In this document: piece after piece, positions 47,323 through 57,268 of the stretch
How positions within the stretch are numbered: position 1 is the first letter of the stretch
Layout: every line of letters starts with the position of its first letter
Assembly: GCF_004353915.1 (NCBI RefSeq)
Contig: NZ_SMRP01000002.1
Span: forward strand, 494,795-558,794
Direction: 5' to 3'
DNA: 64,000 nt
DNA from: Paraburkholderia silviterrae
GTDB taxonomy: Bacteria; Pseudomonadota; Gammaproteobacteria; Burkholderiales; Burkholderiaceae
Notes under the pieces: model-generated
Told to the model about the DNA's origin: nothing
The model's input: the letters and a program-made list of their open reading frames with translations, nothing else
Database searches by the model: none
Translations under genes and position numbers: made by a program

Positions 47323-47404
47323 GTTTGTCAGTGATGTTCCTTGCCGGCGCATGGCGGCACATTGCGCCACCACGATTTGCCCAAACACATTCTCGGGGAC
47401 TGGA

Positions 47405-47677
47405 ATGAACAAGACGGAATTGATCGATCACATCGCGCAACAGGCCGATATCTCGAAATCGACTGCGGGGCGCGCACTCGATGCCATGATCGGCGGCGTC
47501 AAAGGTACGTTGAAGAAGGGTGGCTCGGTCACGCTGATCGGCTTTGGCACCTTCGCGGTCGGCAAGCGCACGGCGCGTACGGGTCGCAATCCGCGCACGG
47601 GCGCGGCGATCAAGATCAAGGCTGCAAAAGTTCCTAAATTCAGGCCTGGCAAAGCGCTCAAAGATGCGCTAAACTAA
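47405..47677 (+). CDS. hupB: DNA-binding protein HU-beta
   Basis: Nucleoid protein of 90 residues that bends and compacts DNA as a dimer. [25 protein letters not shown] is the HU N-terminal helix pair; [21 protein letters not shown] is the HU/IHF signature and DNA-binding arm, with the conserved Pro at the arm tip in NPRTG. The position after lon matches the gene order in E. coli. Its own strong promoter precedes it. Confidence 0.98.
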   Translation: MNKTELIDHIAQQADISKSTAGRALDAMIGGVKGTLKKGGSVTLIGFGTFAVGKRTARTGRNPRTGAAIKIKAAKVPKFRPGKALKDALN

Positions 47678-47770
47678 TGGGCTTGCTACTTGATGATTGC
47701 GCGGCGAAATGCGGCAGTAAGAGTGGCAGCAAAAAGCGCAGCAGACGTTTGCAGCGGGAATCATGAAGCT

Positions 47771-47846
47771 GGGTGCTTAGCTCAGTTGGTAGAGCGGCGC
47801 CCTTACAAGGCGTAGGTCGGGAGTTCGAGCCTCTCAGCACCCACCA
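47771..47846 (+). tRNA. tRNA-Val, anticodon UAC
   Basis: Seventy-six bases with encoded CCA. The acceptor stem GGGTGCT pairs with AGCACCC; the D-arm AGCTCAGTTGGTAGAGC and T-arm GAGTTCGAGCCTC are standard. Loop CTTACAA gives anticodon TAC at 47804-47806. Confidence 0.98.
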
Positions 47847-47909
47847 CAGCTTCAGGTTCACACGACGCGCATCCTGCGCGCGATAGTAGCGCACGCAGTA
47901 CATCAGCAC

Positions 47910-47986
47910 GGAGCGGTAGTTCAGTTGGTTAGAATACCGGCCTGTCACGCCGGGGGTCGCGGGTTCGAGTCCCGTCCGCTCCGCCA
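47910..47986 (+). tRNA. tRNA-Asp, anticodon GUC
   Basis: Seventy-seven bases with encoded CCA. GGAGCGG pairs with CCGCTCC; the anticodon loop in CCGGCCTGTCACGCCGG gives GTC. Probably co-transcribed with tRNA-Val 63 bp upstream; a terminator follows. Confidence 0.98.
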
Positions 47987-48000
47987 GATCTATCAGCAAG

Positions 48001-48026
48001 AAGGCGAACTCCGGTTCGCCTTTTTT
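48001..48026 (+). terminator. terminator of the tRNA pair
   Basis: Nine-base stem AAGGCGAAC / GTTCGCCTT, loop TCCG, then a T-run. Confidence 0.9.
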
Positions 48027-48088
48027 GTTGGCCGCTGTTGTAATATCGGGCGTTCTATTTTTCGGCGCCTTCCAACGCTTGGTCACGC

Positions 48089-50029
48089 ATGCTCGACTTT
48101 TTCCGCAATCACAAACGACTGATGATGATGATGCTGATGCTGGTGATTCTGCCAGGGCTCGGCTTCGTCGGCATTCAAGGCTTCCGCGGTTTCTTTGACG
48201 AGAGCGCGAACGTTGCGAGCGTCAACGGTCACAAGATCACTCGCGCCGAATTCGACAATGCCACGCGTCAGCAGATGGATCAGGCGCGGCAGATCATGGG
48301 CGCGCGCTTCGACGCGACTCAGTTCGATACGCCGCAGCATCGCAAGGACATTCTCGACGGGCTCATCCAGCAGCGCGTGCTCGTGGACGAAGTCCAGCGC
48401 CTGCATCTGACCGCCTCGGACGAGGCGGTGCGCCGCACGCTGTTGTCCGATCCGATCATCTCGTCGCTGAAGAACCCCGACGGTTCGATCGACCTCGACA
48501 GGTACAAGCAGTTGCTCGCCATGCAAGGCATGACGCCCGAGCAGTACGACGAGCGCGTGCGCTATAGCCTCGCGATGCAGCAGTTGCCGGCGGCGCTCGT
48601 GAACAGCGCGTTCACGCCGAAGGCGCTTGCGCAGCAGCTCACGGAGCTTTCCGAGCAGCAGCGCGAGGTGCAGGGGCTCGCGTTCCACGCGAGCGATTAC
48701 GCGCCGAAGATCACGCCCACCGACGCCCAGCTGCAGTCGTACTACGACGCGCACAAGGACGACTTCGCCACGCCGGCCACGGCACAGATCCAGTATCTGG
48801 TGCTGTCGGCCGCAACGGTTGCGGCCTCGGTCAATCCGACGGATGCCGATCTCAAGAAGTACTACGACGACAACATCGCCCATTACAAGACGCAGGAAGA
48901 GGTGCGGGCGAGCCACATCCTGATCACGGTTGCGAAGGACGCGAGCGCAGCCGATCGCGCCGCCGCCAAGCAGAAGGCCGAGCAGATTCTCGCCGAGGTC
49001 AAGGCGCATCCCGACCAGTTCGCGCAGATCGCCCAAAAGGACTCGCAGGATCCGGGCTCGGCCTCGAAGGGCGGTGACCTCGGCTACTTCGGCCCGGGCA
49101 TGATCGCGGGCGGCCAGGCCTTCGACGATGCCGTCTTCAAGCTCAAGAAGGACGAGATCAGCGACGTGATCCAGTCGGACTTCGGCTATCACATCGTCAA
49201 ACTGACGGACATCAAGCCGTCGGTGACCAAGTCGTTCGACGAAGTCAAAGGCCAGATCGCCAATGACGTGAAGTCGCAGCAGGCGGCGAAGCTGCTCGCC
49301 GACGCGACGGACGGCTTTACCTCGACGGTCTACGAGCAGTCGAAGAGCCTCCAGCCGGCCGCCGACAAGTACAAGCTCACGCTCCAGACGGCCACGGTCA
49401 CGCCGAAGCCGAACCCCGCGTTGCCGCAGGACAGCCCGCTGAACAACCAGAAGTTCCTCGACGCGGTGTTCGCGAGCGACTCGGTGAACCAGCACAACAA
49501 CACCCAGGCGATCGACGTCGGCAACAGCACGCTGATCTCTGCGCACGTGACGAGCTTCCAGCCCGCCGCCGTGCCCGCGTTCGCTGCCGTCAAGGATGCC
49601 GTGCGTCAGAAGGTGGTTGCGCAGCAGGCCGGTGAGACGGCGCGCAAGGACGGCGAAGCGAAGCTCGCGGCGCTGCAGAAGTCGAAGGCCACTGACGGTT
49701 TCTCGTCGGCGGTGAAGGTCACGCGCAACGATGCACAGGGACTGCCGCCCAATGCGCTTTCGGCGGTGTTCAAGGCCGACCCGCAGAAGTTGCCCGCCTA
49801 TGTGGGCGTCGATCTCGGCGACCAGGGCTATGCGATCTATCGCGTGAACAGCGTGACCAACGGCCCGCCCGCCGATGGTCCGCGTCTCACCGCCGCGCAG
49901 CAGCAGCTCGCAGGCGTGAGCGGCCAATCCGAGACGCAGGCTTATCTCGATGCGTTGCGCGATCGCTCCAAGGTCAAGCTGTATGGCTCCCTGAGCGCAT
50001 CCAGCCAGTCTGACGGCGACGGGCAGTAA
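48089..50029 (+). CDS. ppiD: periplasmic chaperone / parvulin-fold protein PpiD
   Basis: Inner-membrane-anchored folding factor of 646 residues acting on proteins leaving the Sec channel. One N-terminal membrane helix (LMMMMLMLVILPGLGFVGIQG), then a SurA_N-type helical domain. The parvulin domain (about 270-370) contains VRASHILITV, QKDSQDPGSASKGGDLGYFGPG and SDFGYHIVKLTD. A second, degenerate C-terminal domain follows. It completes the tig-to-ppiD block, separated from hupB by the two tRNAs. Confidence 0.95.
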   Translation: MLDFFRNHKRLMMMMLMLVILPGLGFVGIQGFRGFFDESANVASVNGHKITRAEFDNATRQQMDQARQIMGARFDATQFDTPQHRKDILDGLIQQRVLVDEVQRLHLTASDEAVRRTLLSDPIISSLKNPDGSIDLDRYKQLLAMQGMTPEQYDERVRYSLAMQQLPAALVNSAFTPKALAQQLTELSEQQREVQGLAFHASDYAPKITPTDAQLQSYYDAHKDDFATPATAQIQYLVLSAATVAASVNPTDADLKKYYDDNIAHYKTQEEVRASHILITVAKDASAADRAAAKQKAEQILAEVKAHPDQFAQIAQKDSQDPGSASKGGDLGYFGPGMIAGGQAFDDAVFKLKKDEISDVIQSDFGYHIVKLTDIKPSVTKSFDEVKGQIANDVKSQQAAKLLADATDGFTSTVYEQSKSLQPAADKYKLTLQTATVTPKPNPALPQDSPLNNQKFLDAVFASDSVNQHNNTQAIDVGNSTLISAHVTSFQPAAVPAFAAVKDAVRQKVVAQQAGETARKDGEAKLAALQKSKATDGFSSAVKVTRNDAQGLPPNALSAVFKADPQKLPAYVGVDLGDQGYAIYRVNSVTNGPPADGPRLTAAQQQLAGVSGQSETQAYLDALRDRSKVKLYGSLSASSQSDGDGQ

Positions 50030-50069
50030 GCGTCGCAGCCGGCTTCACGCCAAGGCGCGTGAGTGTAAA

Positions 50070-50099
50070 AAAAGCCCCGCAAATGCGGGGCTTTTGTTT
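50070..50099. terminator. bidirectional terminator between ppiD and a lipoprotein gene
   Basis: Stem AAAAGCCCCGC / GCGGGGCTTTT, loop AAAT, with A-run and T-run. Confidence 0.92.
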
Positions 50100-50146
50100 G
50101 GGCGTTCGCAGCGCGACTGAGGTGCTGCGCGCGCGTGCATTCGCAA

Positions 50147-50494
50147 TCAGAGGCAGGCGCTGATATCGCTGGTGGCGTCGCTGCCCGCGCCACCGCCGGC
50201 ACGGAAACCGACCCACGTCTTGGCATTGGCGTTCCACGCCGGGCGCACCGTTGCGGCCGCACCGTTCGGCGGCTGCTGGCCGGGCACATAGACATCGACG
50301 GCCTGGTCGTTTGCCATGACGCTTTGCTGGACGACTTGCTGCTGCGAGCGGTCGGCCCACTTCTTGGCGATGCACTGTGCAACGGCCGCCGGTGGTTGCT
50401 GGCTGGTGCCGACCGATTGCGCGCCGTTCGGCAACGGCTGATTGGCGCAGGCTGCAAGGGTGGCCGTAATGGCAATCAGAGGTAGGAATTTCAC
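50147..50494 (-). CDS. small lipoprotein of unknown function
   Basis: Lipoprotein of 115 residues: signal MKFLPLIAITATLAAC with lipobox LAAC and Cys at residue 16. The mature part includes AVAQCIAKKWADRSQQQVV, VYVPGQQPPNGAAATVRP and FRAGGGAGSDATSDISACL, leaving two further cysteines that could bond. I recognise no named family, although the layout is common in Burkholderia surface lipoproteins. GGGAGATAACGTG-type sequence upstream supplies a ribosome site. Convergent with ppiD. Confidence 0.8.
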   Translation of the reverse strand: MKFLPLIAITATLAACANQPLPNGAQSVGTSQQPPAAVAQCIAKKWADRSQQQVVQQSVMANDQAVDVYVPGQQPPNGAAATVRPAWNANAKTWVGFRAGGGAGSDATSDISACL

Positions 50495-50666
50495 GTTATC
50501 TCCCTTCAGTCAGAGTCAGTCGAGGATCAGACGAAAGCCGTTCGTCCGCTGCAAACGTGTGACCTGGCACACGACGCACAACGCGCTTTACGGCGTCACA
50601 CTACGGCGTCACACGCCTGATACGAGGGCGCAATGACGCATCATGCAGATGCGCGCCGTTACGCTG

Positions 50667-51431
50667 TCAACGCTGCGTGCCGCCGCCACCGAGCAGCGGC
50701 TTGAGCGTCGGCCACACGTTGTCGAGCAGCAAGGGCTGTGCCTGCTGGTTCGGATGCATCTGGTCGGACTGAAAGAGATTGGGCTTGTCGGCGAGGCCGG
50801 CGAGCAGGAACGGCACTAGCGGCACGTGCAGCTCCGTAGAAAGCTGGCCGTAGAGGCCATGGAACTTGCGGGTATAGTCGGGGCCGTAATTGGGTGGCAC
50901 GTACATGCCCACCAGCACCGGCTGCGCATGGCCTTTACGGATCTGGTCGACGATCGCGCGAAGATTGCTTTCCGTCGTCGTGAGCGGAACGCCGCGCAGC
51001 GCGTCGTTCGCGCCGAGCTCGACGATCACGATGGAGGGCTTCATGCGCTGCATGACGAGCGGGAGGCGGGCGAGCCCGCCGCTCGTCGTGTCGCCGCTGA
51101 TGCTCGCATTGGCGACGCTATAATCGATCCGCTCGCTCGTGAGCCGCTGGCGCAGCAGCGCGACCCAGCCCGTGTCGCGCGGCAGGCCGTATTCGGCGGA
51201 GAGGCTGTCGCCGAGCACGGCGATGACGGGCTTCGCGGCGGCGGGCTGCACGGCGGGCGCGGTAGCTGCGACGGCGTCGTGCGAGCCGCCGGGCAGGGCG
51301 GCGCTGGCAGCGATACCCAGCACGGCCGTGGCCGTAAAAGCAGCGAGGGTAGCGATGGTGTTGAGGCCGGCGCGGGCCGTGGCGGCCGGCGCGGCGTGCC
51401 GCGCGCAGGCGGCGAATCTTTGCTTCATCAT
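50667..51431 (-). CDS. tesA: GDSL-type arylesterase / thioesterase I (TesA-like)
   Basis: Exported SGNH hydrolase of 254 residues. The nucleophile is in VIAVLGDSLSAEYGLP (block I), block III is VIVELGANDALRG, and block V is SDQMHPNQQAQ with catalytic Asp and His. The N-terminus is basic then hydrophobic (TIATLAAFTATAVLGIAASAAL), a signal for the periplasm. Start codons at 51431 or 51428. It is divergent from an ABC ATPase only six bases away, the same tesA/ybbA pairing as in E. coli. TesA acts on long-chain acyl-CoA and aryl esters. Confidence 0.9.
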   Translation of the reverse strand: MMKQRFAACARHAAPAATARAGLNTIATLAAFTATAVLGIAASAALPGGSHDAVAATAPAVQPAAAKPVIAVLGDSLSAEYGLPRDTGWVALLRQRLTSERIDYSVANASISGDTTSGGLARLPLVMQRMKPSIVIVELGANDALRGVPLTTTESNLRAIVDQIRKGHAQPVLVGMYVPPNYGPDYTRKFHGLYGQLSTELHVPLVPFLLAGLADKPNLFQSDQMHPNQQAQPLLLDNVWPTLKPLLGGGGTQR

Positions 51432-51437
51432 GTGCGA

Positions 51438-52217
51438 ATGAATAGCGATCCAGTCATCGAAGTGCGTGGCCTGTGCAAGCGGGTCACCGACGCGAGCGGC
51501 GAGCTGACCATACTCGACGGCATCGACCTGACCGTGCACGCGGGTAGCAGCGTGGCGATCGTGGGCGCGTCGGGTTCGGGCAAGTCTACGCTGCTGGGCC
51601 TCCTGGCCGGGTTGGACAGCGCGAGCGCGGGCTCGGTTCGCCTGCTCGGCCATGAGCTTACTGGCATGGCCGAAGATCAGCGCGCGGCGTTGCGCAACGG
51701 CTCGGTGGGCTTCGTGTTCCAGTCGTTCCAGCTGATGCCGCATCTGACCGCGCTCGAGAACGTCGCGCTGCCGCTCGAGCTGCAGGGCGGCCTCACCACG
51801 CGCGAGGCGTTCGCGCGCGCCCGCGCCCTGCTGGAGCGCGTCGGGCTCGGGCAGCGCACGGCCCATTATCCGAAGCTGCTCTCGGGCGGCGAGCAGCAGC
51901 GCGTGGCGCTGGCCCGCGCGTTCGTCACGCACCCGGCCGTGCTGTTCGCGGACGAGCCCACCGGCAGCCTCGATGCCGCCACCGGGCATGCCGTCATCGA
52001 CCTGATGTTCGAGCTCAATCGTGCAAACAGTAGTGGAAACAGCGATGCAAGCGGCGCGACGCTCGTGCTCGTCACGCACGACGTCGATCTCGCGCGCCGC
52101 TGCGACTCCATGGTGACGATCGAGGCCGGCCGCCGCGTGCCGAATGCGCCGCATACAGGCAGCCCGGAGGACGTGCGCGAGGCGCCAGAGCGGGGGCGTA
52201 TCGAGGCGGGCCGTTGA
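51438..52217 (+). CDS. ybbA: ABC transporter ATPase, YbbA/LolD-like
   Basis: ATPase of 259 residues. Walker [11 protein letters not shown]-loop [24 protein letters not shown], signature [16 protein letters not shown] and Walker [13 protein letters not shown] place it with the LolD/MacB/YbbA subgroup that works with FtsX-like permeases. In E. coli the partner permease YbbP follows; here the next gene is pgi on the other strand, so the ATPase is an orphan in this window. ATG at 51438 has no Shine-Dalgarno because its leader lies inside tesA. The last 30 residues are an Arg/Glu-rich tail. Confidence 0.88.
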   Translation: MNSDPVIEVRGLCKRVTDASGELTILDGIDLTVHAGSSVAIVGASGSGKSTLLGLLAGLDSASAGSVRLLGHELTGMAEDQRAALRNGSVGFVFQSFQLMPHLTALENVALPLELQGGLTTREAFARARALLERVGLGQRTAHYPKLLSGGEQQRVALARAFVTHPAVLFADEPTGSLDAATGHAVIDLMFELNRANSSGNSDASGATLVLVTHDVDLARRCDSMVTIEAGRRVPNAPHTGSPEDVREAPERGRIEAGR

Positions 52218-52251
52218 CCCGGCCCCACACGCTTTAGCTCCCCAAACAAAC

Positions 52252-52287
52252 AAGGCGTGCGCGGCTCTCACCGCGCACGCCTTTTTC
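52252..52287. terminator. bidirectional terminator between ybbA and pgi
   Basis: Perfect 13-bp stem AAGGCGTGCGCGG / CCGCGCACGCCTT with a six-base loop, then TTTTT. Confidence 0.9.
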
Positions 52288-52301
52288 ATGCCATCAGCGC
52301 A

Positions 52302-53921
52302 TCAACGCTTGAGCGCCGCGCGCGCCCGCGCGATCAGCGCGGATGTCGACGAATCGTGCGGCTTCACGTCGGCGCTCGCGGCCGTGAGGTCGGCCTCGAC
52401 CACCTTGCCGAGAATCTTGCCGAGCTCCACGCCCCACTGATCGAACGGGTTGATGTTCCAGACCGAGGCCTGCACCAGCACCTTGTGTTCGTACAGCGCG
52501 ATCAGCGCGCCGAGCGAGCGTGCCGTGAGCGCGTCGACGAGCAGCGTCGTGGTCGGACGGTTGCCGGGGAAGACGAGGTGCGGCACGAGCTCGGGCTTGT
52601 CCGGGCCGGCCACCTTGCGCGCTTCCTCTTCGGTGCGGCCGAGCATCAGGGCTTCACTCTGCGCGAAGCAGTTGGCGAGCAGCTTCGGATGATGGTCGCC
52701 GAGCGGATGCTCGGGCGTGAGCACGGCGACGAAGTCGATCGGCACGATCGTCGGGCCCTGGTGCAGCATCTGGAAGAACGCATGCTGGCCGTTCGTGCCA
52801 GGCTCCCCCCAGGTGACCGCAGCGGTCGGGTAATCGACGAACTGGCCGTCGAGGCGCGCCGACTTGCCGTTGCTCTCCATTTCGAGCTGCTGGAGGTAGG
52901 CGGGCAGGTAGTGCAGGGCTTCCGAGTACGGCGCGACCAGATAGCTCTGCGAGCCGAAAAAGTTGCGATACCAGATGCCGATCATGCCGAGCAGCACGGG
53001 CAGGTTCTTTTCGAGCGGCGCTTCGCGGAAGTGCTTGTCCATGTCGTGGGCGCCCGCGAGCAGCTCGTCGAATTGCTGCGGCCCGATCGCAATCATGATC
53101 GAGAGCCCCACGGCCGACCACAGCGAATAGCGGCCGCCCACCCAGTCCCACATCTCGAAGACGTTGTCCTTGGCGATGCCGAATTTCACGACTTCGGCGG
53201 GATTCGCCGAAACGCCCACGAAGTGCTTCGCGAGCGCGCTTTCCGGGCAACCGTGCTTGACGAACCAGTCGCGCATCGAACGCGCGTTCGTCATGGTCTC
53301 GAGCGTCGTGAAGGTCTTCGAGACGATGATCGCCAGCGTTTCCTCCGGATCGATGTCCTCGATCACACGCCAGAGGTCGGCGCCGTCGACGTTCGAAACG
53401 AAGTGCGAGTGGATCTCGGGCGTTTCGAGATGCTTGAGCGCGTGAACGACCATCTTCGGCCCAAGGTCCGAGCCGCCGATGCCGATGTTCACCACGTGAC
53501 GGATGCGCTTGCCCGTGTAGCCGGTCCACGCGCCGCTGCGCACGGCGTCGGCGAACTTCGCCATCTTGGCGCGCTCGGCGGCGATCTGCGCGTGGAACGG
53601 CGCGTCGGGCTCGGTTGCGCGCAGCGCGGTATGCAGCGCGGCGCGGCCTTCGGTCGGATTGACGACTTCGCCCGCGAACATCGCATCGCGGCGCTGTTCG
53701 ACGCCGGCCTCGCGCGCGAGCTGCACGAGCAGCTTGAGCGTGGCGTCGTTGATGCGGTTCTTCGAGAAGTCGGCTCCAAGGCCGCCGCCCGTGTACGTGT
53801 AGCGTTCAGCGCGAGTCGGCGCGGGATCGTTGGCGGGTGCGAACCAGTCGCGCATCTTTTCGTTGCGGATCTGTTCGTAGTGCGTCTGTAGCGCGGACCA
53901 GGCAGGAAGCGGATTCGTCAT
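52302..53921 (-). CDS. pgi: glucose-6-phosphate isomerase
   Basis: Glycolytic enzyme of 539 residues interconverting glucose 6-phosphate and fructose 6-phosphate. Family signatures are [15 protein letters not shown], the [15 protein letters not shown] segment with the phosphate-binding residues, [19 protein letters not shown], the catalytic Glu in [17 protein letters not shown] (also the His), and the C-terminal [13 protein letters not shown] with the catalytic Lys. Length is normal. The start at 53921 ([11 protein letters not shown]) is conserved-looking. Confidence 0.97.
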   Translation of the reverse strand: MTNPLPAWSALQTHYEQIRNEKMRDWFAPANDPAPTRAERYTYTGGGLGADFSKNRINDATLKLLVQLAREAGVEQRRDAMFAGEVVNPTEGRAALHTALRATEPDAPFHAQIAAERAKMAKFADAVRSGAWTGYTGKRIRHVVNIGIGGSDLGPKMVVHALKHLETPEIHSHFVSNVDGADLWRVIEDIDPEETLAIIVSKTFTTLETMTNARSMRDWFVKHGCPESALAKHFVGVSANPAEVVKFGIAKDNVFEMWDWVGGRYSLWSAVGLSIMIAIGPQQFDELLAGAHDMDKHFREAPLEKNLPVLLGMIGIWYRNFFGSQSYLVAPYSEALHYLPAYLQQLEMESNGKSARLDGQFVDYPTAAVTWGEPGTNGQHAFFQMLHQGPTIVPIDFVAVLTPEHPLGDHHPKLLANCFAQSEALMLGRTEEEARKVAGPDKPELVPHLVFPGNRPTTTLLVDALTARSLGALIALYEHKVLVQASVWNINPFDQWGVELGKILGKVVEADLTAASADVKPHDSSTSALIARARAALKR

Positions 53922-54136
53922 GTTCGTCTAGCGCGGGAAAACGAAGGGAGGGCGGCGGACGGCGCTGCGCCGGTGTGCCGACGCGCGCGTCACGCGCTGC
54001 GGGGATGCGCGCGCCGCCGGTGAGCGGCGCGCGAAAGATCAGTATAGCGGGGCCGTGTGTCACTGGGCAGCACCGCGCTAATCGCCGGGCGAGACCAGCA
54101 AGTTGCGTGCCGCAAGGCTGCGGCCGAAAGCTTGCA

Positions 54137-55801
54137 TCAATCTTTCGGCGCGTAGAACAGGCGGTTCATCAGGCGCCGGACCACCGGTGCGAGTTCGCCG
54201 GCGGCGAGACCCACGGGGCCGTCGCCCTCGCTAACGAGCGTATCGGCGGCGAGGCCATGCAGGTAGACGCCGGCCAGCGCGGCTTCCCAGGGTGGCAGGC
54301 GTTGCGCGAGCAGGGCGCCGATCAGTCCGCCGAGCACGTCGCCGGTGCCGCCGGTGGCCAGCGCCGCATTGCCGGTGGGGTTGACGGCGATGCGGCCGTC
54401 GGGTGCGGCGATCACCGTGCCGCTGCCCTTGAGCACGGCGACCGCGGCGTAGCGCATCGCGAGTGCGCGCGCCGCGGCCAGCCGGTCGCGCTGCACGGCT
54501 CCCGTATCGGTGCCGAGCAGGCGCGCAGCTTCGAGCGGATGGGGCGTGAGCACACATGGCGCGCCGTGCGTGTGCAAGTGCTCGGCCACGCGCTTGGCGA
54601 GCAAGTCGTCGCGGGCGACGAGGTTCAAGGCGTCCGCGTCGAGGAGCACCGAAACATCGAGCTGCAGGATGCGGTCGACGAGCTGCCGCGCCGATGCGCT
54701 CCCGCCCATGCCGCAGCCCGCCGCGACGGCGCTCATCGTGTCGAGGGCGAGCTTGCCGGCGGTGTGCAGCATCAACTCGGGATGTGGCGCGTCGTAGGGC
54801 GGCGCGTCGCTGCCGAGGAAGCCCACGTGAACCTTGCCGGCGCCTGAGAGCAGTGCGGCGCGTGCGGCGAGGATCGGCGCGCCGCACATGCCGGTGTCGC
54901 CGCCCACCACGGCGAGCGTGCCGAAGCTGCCCTTGTGGGTGGCGAAGTCGCGCGGCGGCAGCGCCGCGGCGAATAGCGCCGGCGCGTTGAGCCGCGCGGG
55001 TCGGGCATTCGTGTCTGCCACCGGATGCGCTCCGGGGCCGGCTTCGATGCCGGTTGGCTGGGTGGCTTTTGCGCCTGGCGCCACGTCGGACGCCAGGCCC
55101 GCATCCAGGCCGATAGGCGCCACGCTCACGGCGCCGGCGTAATCGCGGCCCGCGCCCGTATAGAGCCCCGGCTTCGCGGCGATGAAGGTGACGGTATGGG
55201 TCGCGCGCACGGCCGGGCCGCCACCGACGACGTTGCCCGTGTCGCTGTCGAGGCCGCTCGGCACATCGAGCGCGAGCACATGGCCGTGGCTGCGCGCGCG
55301 CGCCGCCAGCCGCTGCGCAAGCGCACCGAACGCGCCGTCGAGCGCGCGGGCGAGGCCGATGCCGAACAGGCCATCGACGAGCCAGCCGTAGGCTTCGAAC
55401 GACTCGGGCGGCACGCGGGTGATCGATACGCTTGCGGCGCGCGCCTCGGCGAGCGCCCAGCGCGCGTCGTCGGGCTTCACTTCGAGCGGCATGCAGACTT
55501 CGACGGCGATGCCCGCGCGCTTGAGCTCGGCGGCGGCCACGAGCGCGTCGCCGCCGTTGTTGCCGGGGCCGGCGGCGAACCAGACGGGCTTCGCGCTGAT
55601 CGGCGACGGCGCATGCGCGATCTGCTCGCGCAGAAAATGGGCTGCGGCGGCGCCGGCTCGTGCCATCAGCGTGTGCGCGGGTAGCGCGCCTTGGGCGGCC
55701 GTTTCGGCCTCGCGTAGCTGCGCAACGCTCAGGAGTGGCACGGCGCGGTCGTGCGGATTGACGAGCATCGGAAGGGGCAGGGTGAGCGTGGCGTCTGTCA
55801 T
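54137..55801 (-). CDS. nnr: bifunctional NAD(P)H-hydrate epimerase/dehydratase
   Basis: Repair enzyme of 554 residues that restores damaged NAD(P)H hydrates. The N-terminal epimerase (YjeF_N, about 20-230) has the AAGPGNNGGDALVAA and ALDVPSGLDSDTG segments. The C-terminal ADP- or ATP-dependent dehydratase (YjeF_C, about 285-550, ribokinase-like) has KGSFGTLAVVGGDTGMCGAP, VLTPHPLEAARLLG, KGSGTVIAAPDG and GTGDVLGGLIGAL. A low-complexity linker of about 40 residues joins them. A second minus-strand gene, dadA-like, lies upstream. Confidence 0.94.
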   Translation of the reverse strand: MTDATLTLPLPMLVNPHDRAVPLLSVAQLREAETAAQGALPAHTLMARAGAAAAHFLREQIAHAPSPISAKPVWFAAGPGNNGGDALVAAAELKRAGIAVEVCMPLEVKPDDARWALAEARAASVSITRVPPESFEAYGWLVDGLFGIGLARALDGAFGALAQRLAARARSHGHVLALDVPSGLDSDTGNVVGGGPAVRATHTVTFIAAKPGLYTGAGRDYAGAVSVAPIGLDAGLASDVAPGAKATQPTGIEAGPGAHPVADTNARPARLNAPALFAAALPPRDFATHKGSFGTLAVVGGDTGMCGAPILAARAALLSGAGKVHVGFLGSDAPPYDAPHPELMLHTAGKLALDTMSAVAAGCGMGGSASARQLVDRILQLDVSVLLDADALNLVARDDLLAKRVAEHLHTHGAPCVLTPHPLEAARLLGTDTGAVQRDRLAAARALAMRYAAVAVLKGSGTVIAAPDGRIAVNPTGNAALATGGTGDVLGGLIGALLAQRLPPWEAALAGVYLHGLAADTLVSEGDGPVGLAAGELAPVVRRLMNRLFYAPKD

Positions 55802-55954
55802 GGTGGCGAAGGCAGCCGCAAGAGACGGCCGCGCGTGCGGGAATTCGACAATGCAACGATACCCGAGCGCCGCGCGCCCGGGTGTAGGCAGACGCGCTGT
55901 CGCGCTCGCTCAGAGGGTGTCAGCGGCCCTGGAACATCATGAAGCGCAAAGGAA

Positions 55955-55973
55955 ACAAGGCGCGAGAGCGCCT
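55955..55973 (-). terminator. weak terminator after the D-amino-acid dehydrogenase gene
   Basis: Six-base stem AGGCGC / GCGCCT with a four-base loop, touching the stop codon and followed on the minus strand by TTGTTTCC. Confidence 0.4.
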
Positions 55974-57268
55974 CAACCGCGCCCGGGCCAGAGCGCTTCG
56001 ATGGTCTCGGCGGGCAGATCGGGGGCGGTGCCCGAGATCTGCGCAGCAATGAGGCGCGCCGATCCCAGCGCGAGCGCCCAGCCGGCCGGCCCGTGCCCCG
56101 CGTTGACGTAGAGCCGCGGGTGCCCCGCGGTGCCCACCGCGGGCATGCCGTCGGCGGAGAGCAGCTTCATGCCCTCCCACGCGAGCGCCGCCGAAATGCG
56201 CGCGGCGCCTGGCGCCCAATCGCGCGAGGCCTCGCCGAGCAGGGCGAGGGCCTCTTCGGTGAGCGCCTCGGGCAGCGGCTCGTCGAGCTCCTTCATGCGC
56301 TGAAGCACCGCGCCGCCCGAAATGCGCAGCCGGTGGTTCGTGCGCGTGATCGCGATACGCCGCGCTGCATCGATCAGCGTCGTATGCGGCACGCATTCCT
56401 CATGCGCGACGGGCGCGTTCAGTGTGTGCATGCGCACGGGATAGAACGGCAGCTTGAAGCCGAGCGGCGCGAGCAGCTTCGGGGTTTGCGCGCCCGCCGC
56501 GACGACCACGGCATCGGCGGAAATCACTTCGACTTCGCGCTTGCGTGCCGCCTCCTCGGGGCGCGGCGCAAGCTCCACGGCCGCGCGCGTGTTCTCGAGG
56601 CGGATCGCGCTCACGCTGCGCCCGGTCTGGAACTGCACGCCGCCGAGCGTATCGAGCACTTGCTTGAGCTGCTTGACGAAGAGCGGGCAGTTGGCCACGC
56701 GCGCGTGGTCGAAGCGCACGGCGCCCGCGAACGGCGGATCGGCGGGAATCGTGTGCTCGGCTGCCACGCACTCGTGCGCAGTGAGGACGTGATGCGGCGT
56801 CTCGAAATGACGCAGCAGTTCGAGCGCGGGTTGCGTGAGCGACCATTCGTCGCTGCCGCGAACGAGGTAGAGCAGGCCTTCGCGCTGCTCGTATTCGAGC
56901 TGGAAGCGGCCCTCGGCGTCGTCCAGCACACTCTGCGCCGATTCGATCAACGGCCGCAGGAGCGTATAGCGCGCGGCGAAGGCTTCGGAGCCGTGCAGTG
57001 CCGAGAGACGCTTCACGAAGGTGCGCGCATGGCCGGTGAAGCCGGTCTTGCAGATCACTCCGCCCGACGATTGCCGGCCGTTGCGCAGGAAAGTGGGGCC
57101 GAACCAGACGTCGAGTGGCGTGGGCAGCACGACGCCGCTATGGCCATAGCTCGCGCCTTGTGCAACGGTGGCGTGGCGCTCGACCACGCAGACGCGATGG
57201 CCCGCCGCGCGCAACTGGTAGGCGGTGGCGACGCCGGCGATTCCGCCGCCAATGACGATGACATCCAT
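55973..57268 (-). CDS. dadA: D-amino-acid dehydrogenase (DadA-like FAD enzyme)
   Basis: FAD-dependent oxidoreductase of 431 residues. The dinucleotide fold opens the protein: [47 protein letters not shown], the [22 protein letters not shown]-terminal FAD motif and the [17 protein letters not shown] segment are typical of DadA. It would pass electrons from D-amino acids (commonly D-Ala) to the quinone pool. ATG at 57268 is the family start; the open frame upstream is antisense-like. No alr/dadX racemase gene is adjacent, so substrate is inferred. Confidence 0.85.
   Translation of the reverse strand: MDVIVIGGGIAGVATAYQLRAAGHRVCVVERHATVAQGASYGHSGVVLPTPLDVWFGPTFLRNGRQSSGGVICKTGFTGHARTFVKRLSALHGSEAFAARYTLLRPLIESAQSVLDDAEGRFQLEYEQREGLLYLVRGSDEWSLTQPALELLRHFETPHHVLTAHECVAAEHTIPADPPFAGAVRFDHARVANCPLFVKQLKQVLDTLGGVQFQTGRSVSAIRLENTRAAVELAPRPEEAARKREVEVISADAVVVAAGAQTPKLLAPLGFKLPFYPVRMHTLNAPVAHEECVPHTTLIDAARRIAITRTNHRLRISGGAVLQRMKELDEPLPEALTEEALALLGEASRDWAPGAARISAALAWEGMKLLSADGMPAVGTAGHPRLYVNAGHGPAGWALALGSARLIAAQISGTAPDLPAETIEALWPGRG

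Noticed and set aside
54120..54156. GCCGAAAG-N11-CTTTCGGC as a terminator of nnr
   Set aside because: One arm lies in the nnr coding end and no T-run follows on the minus strand.
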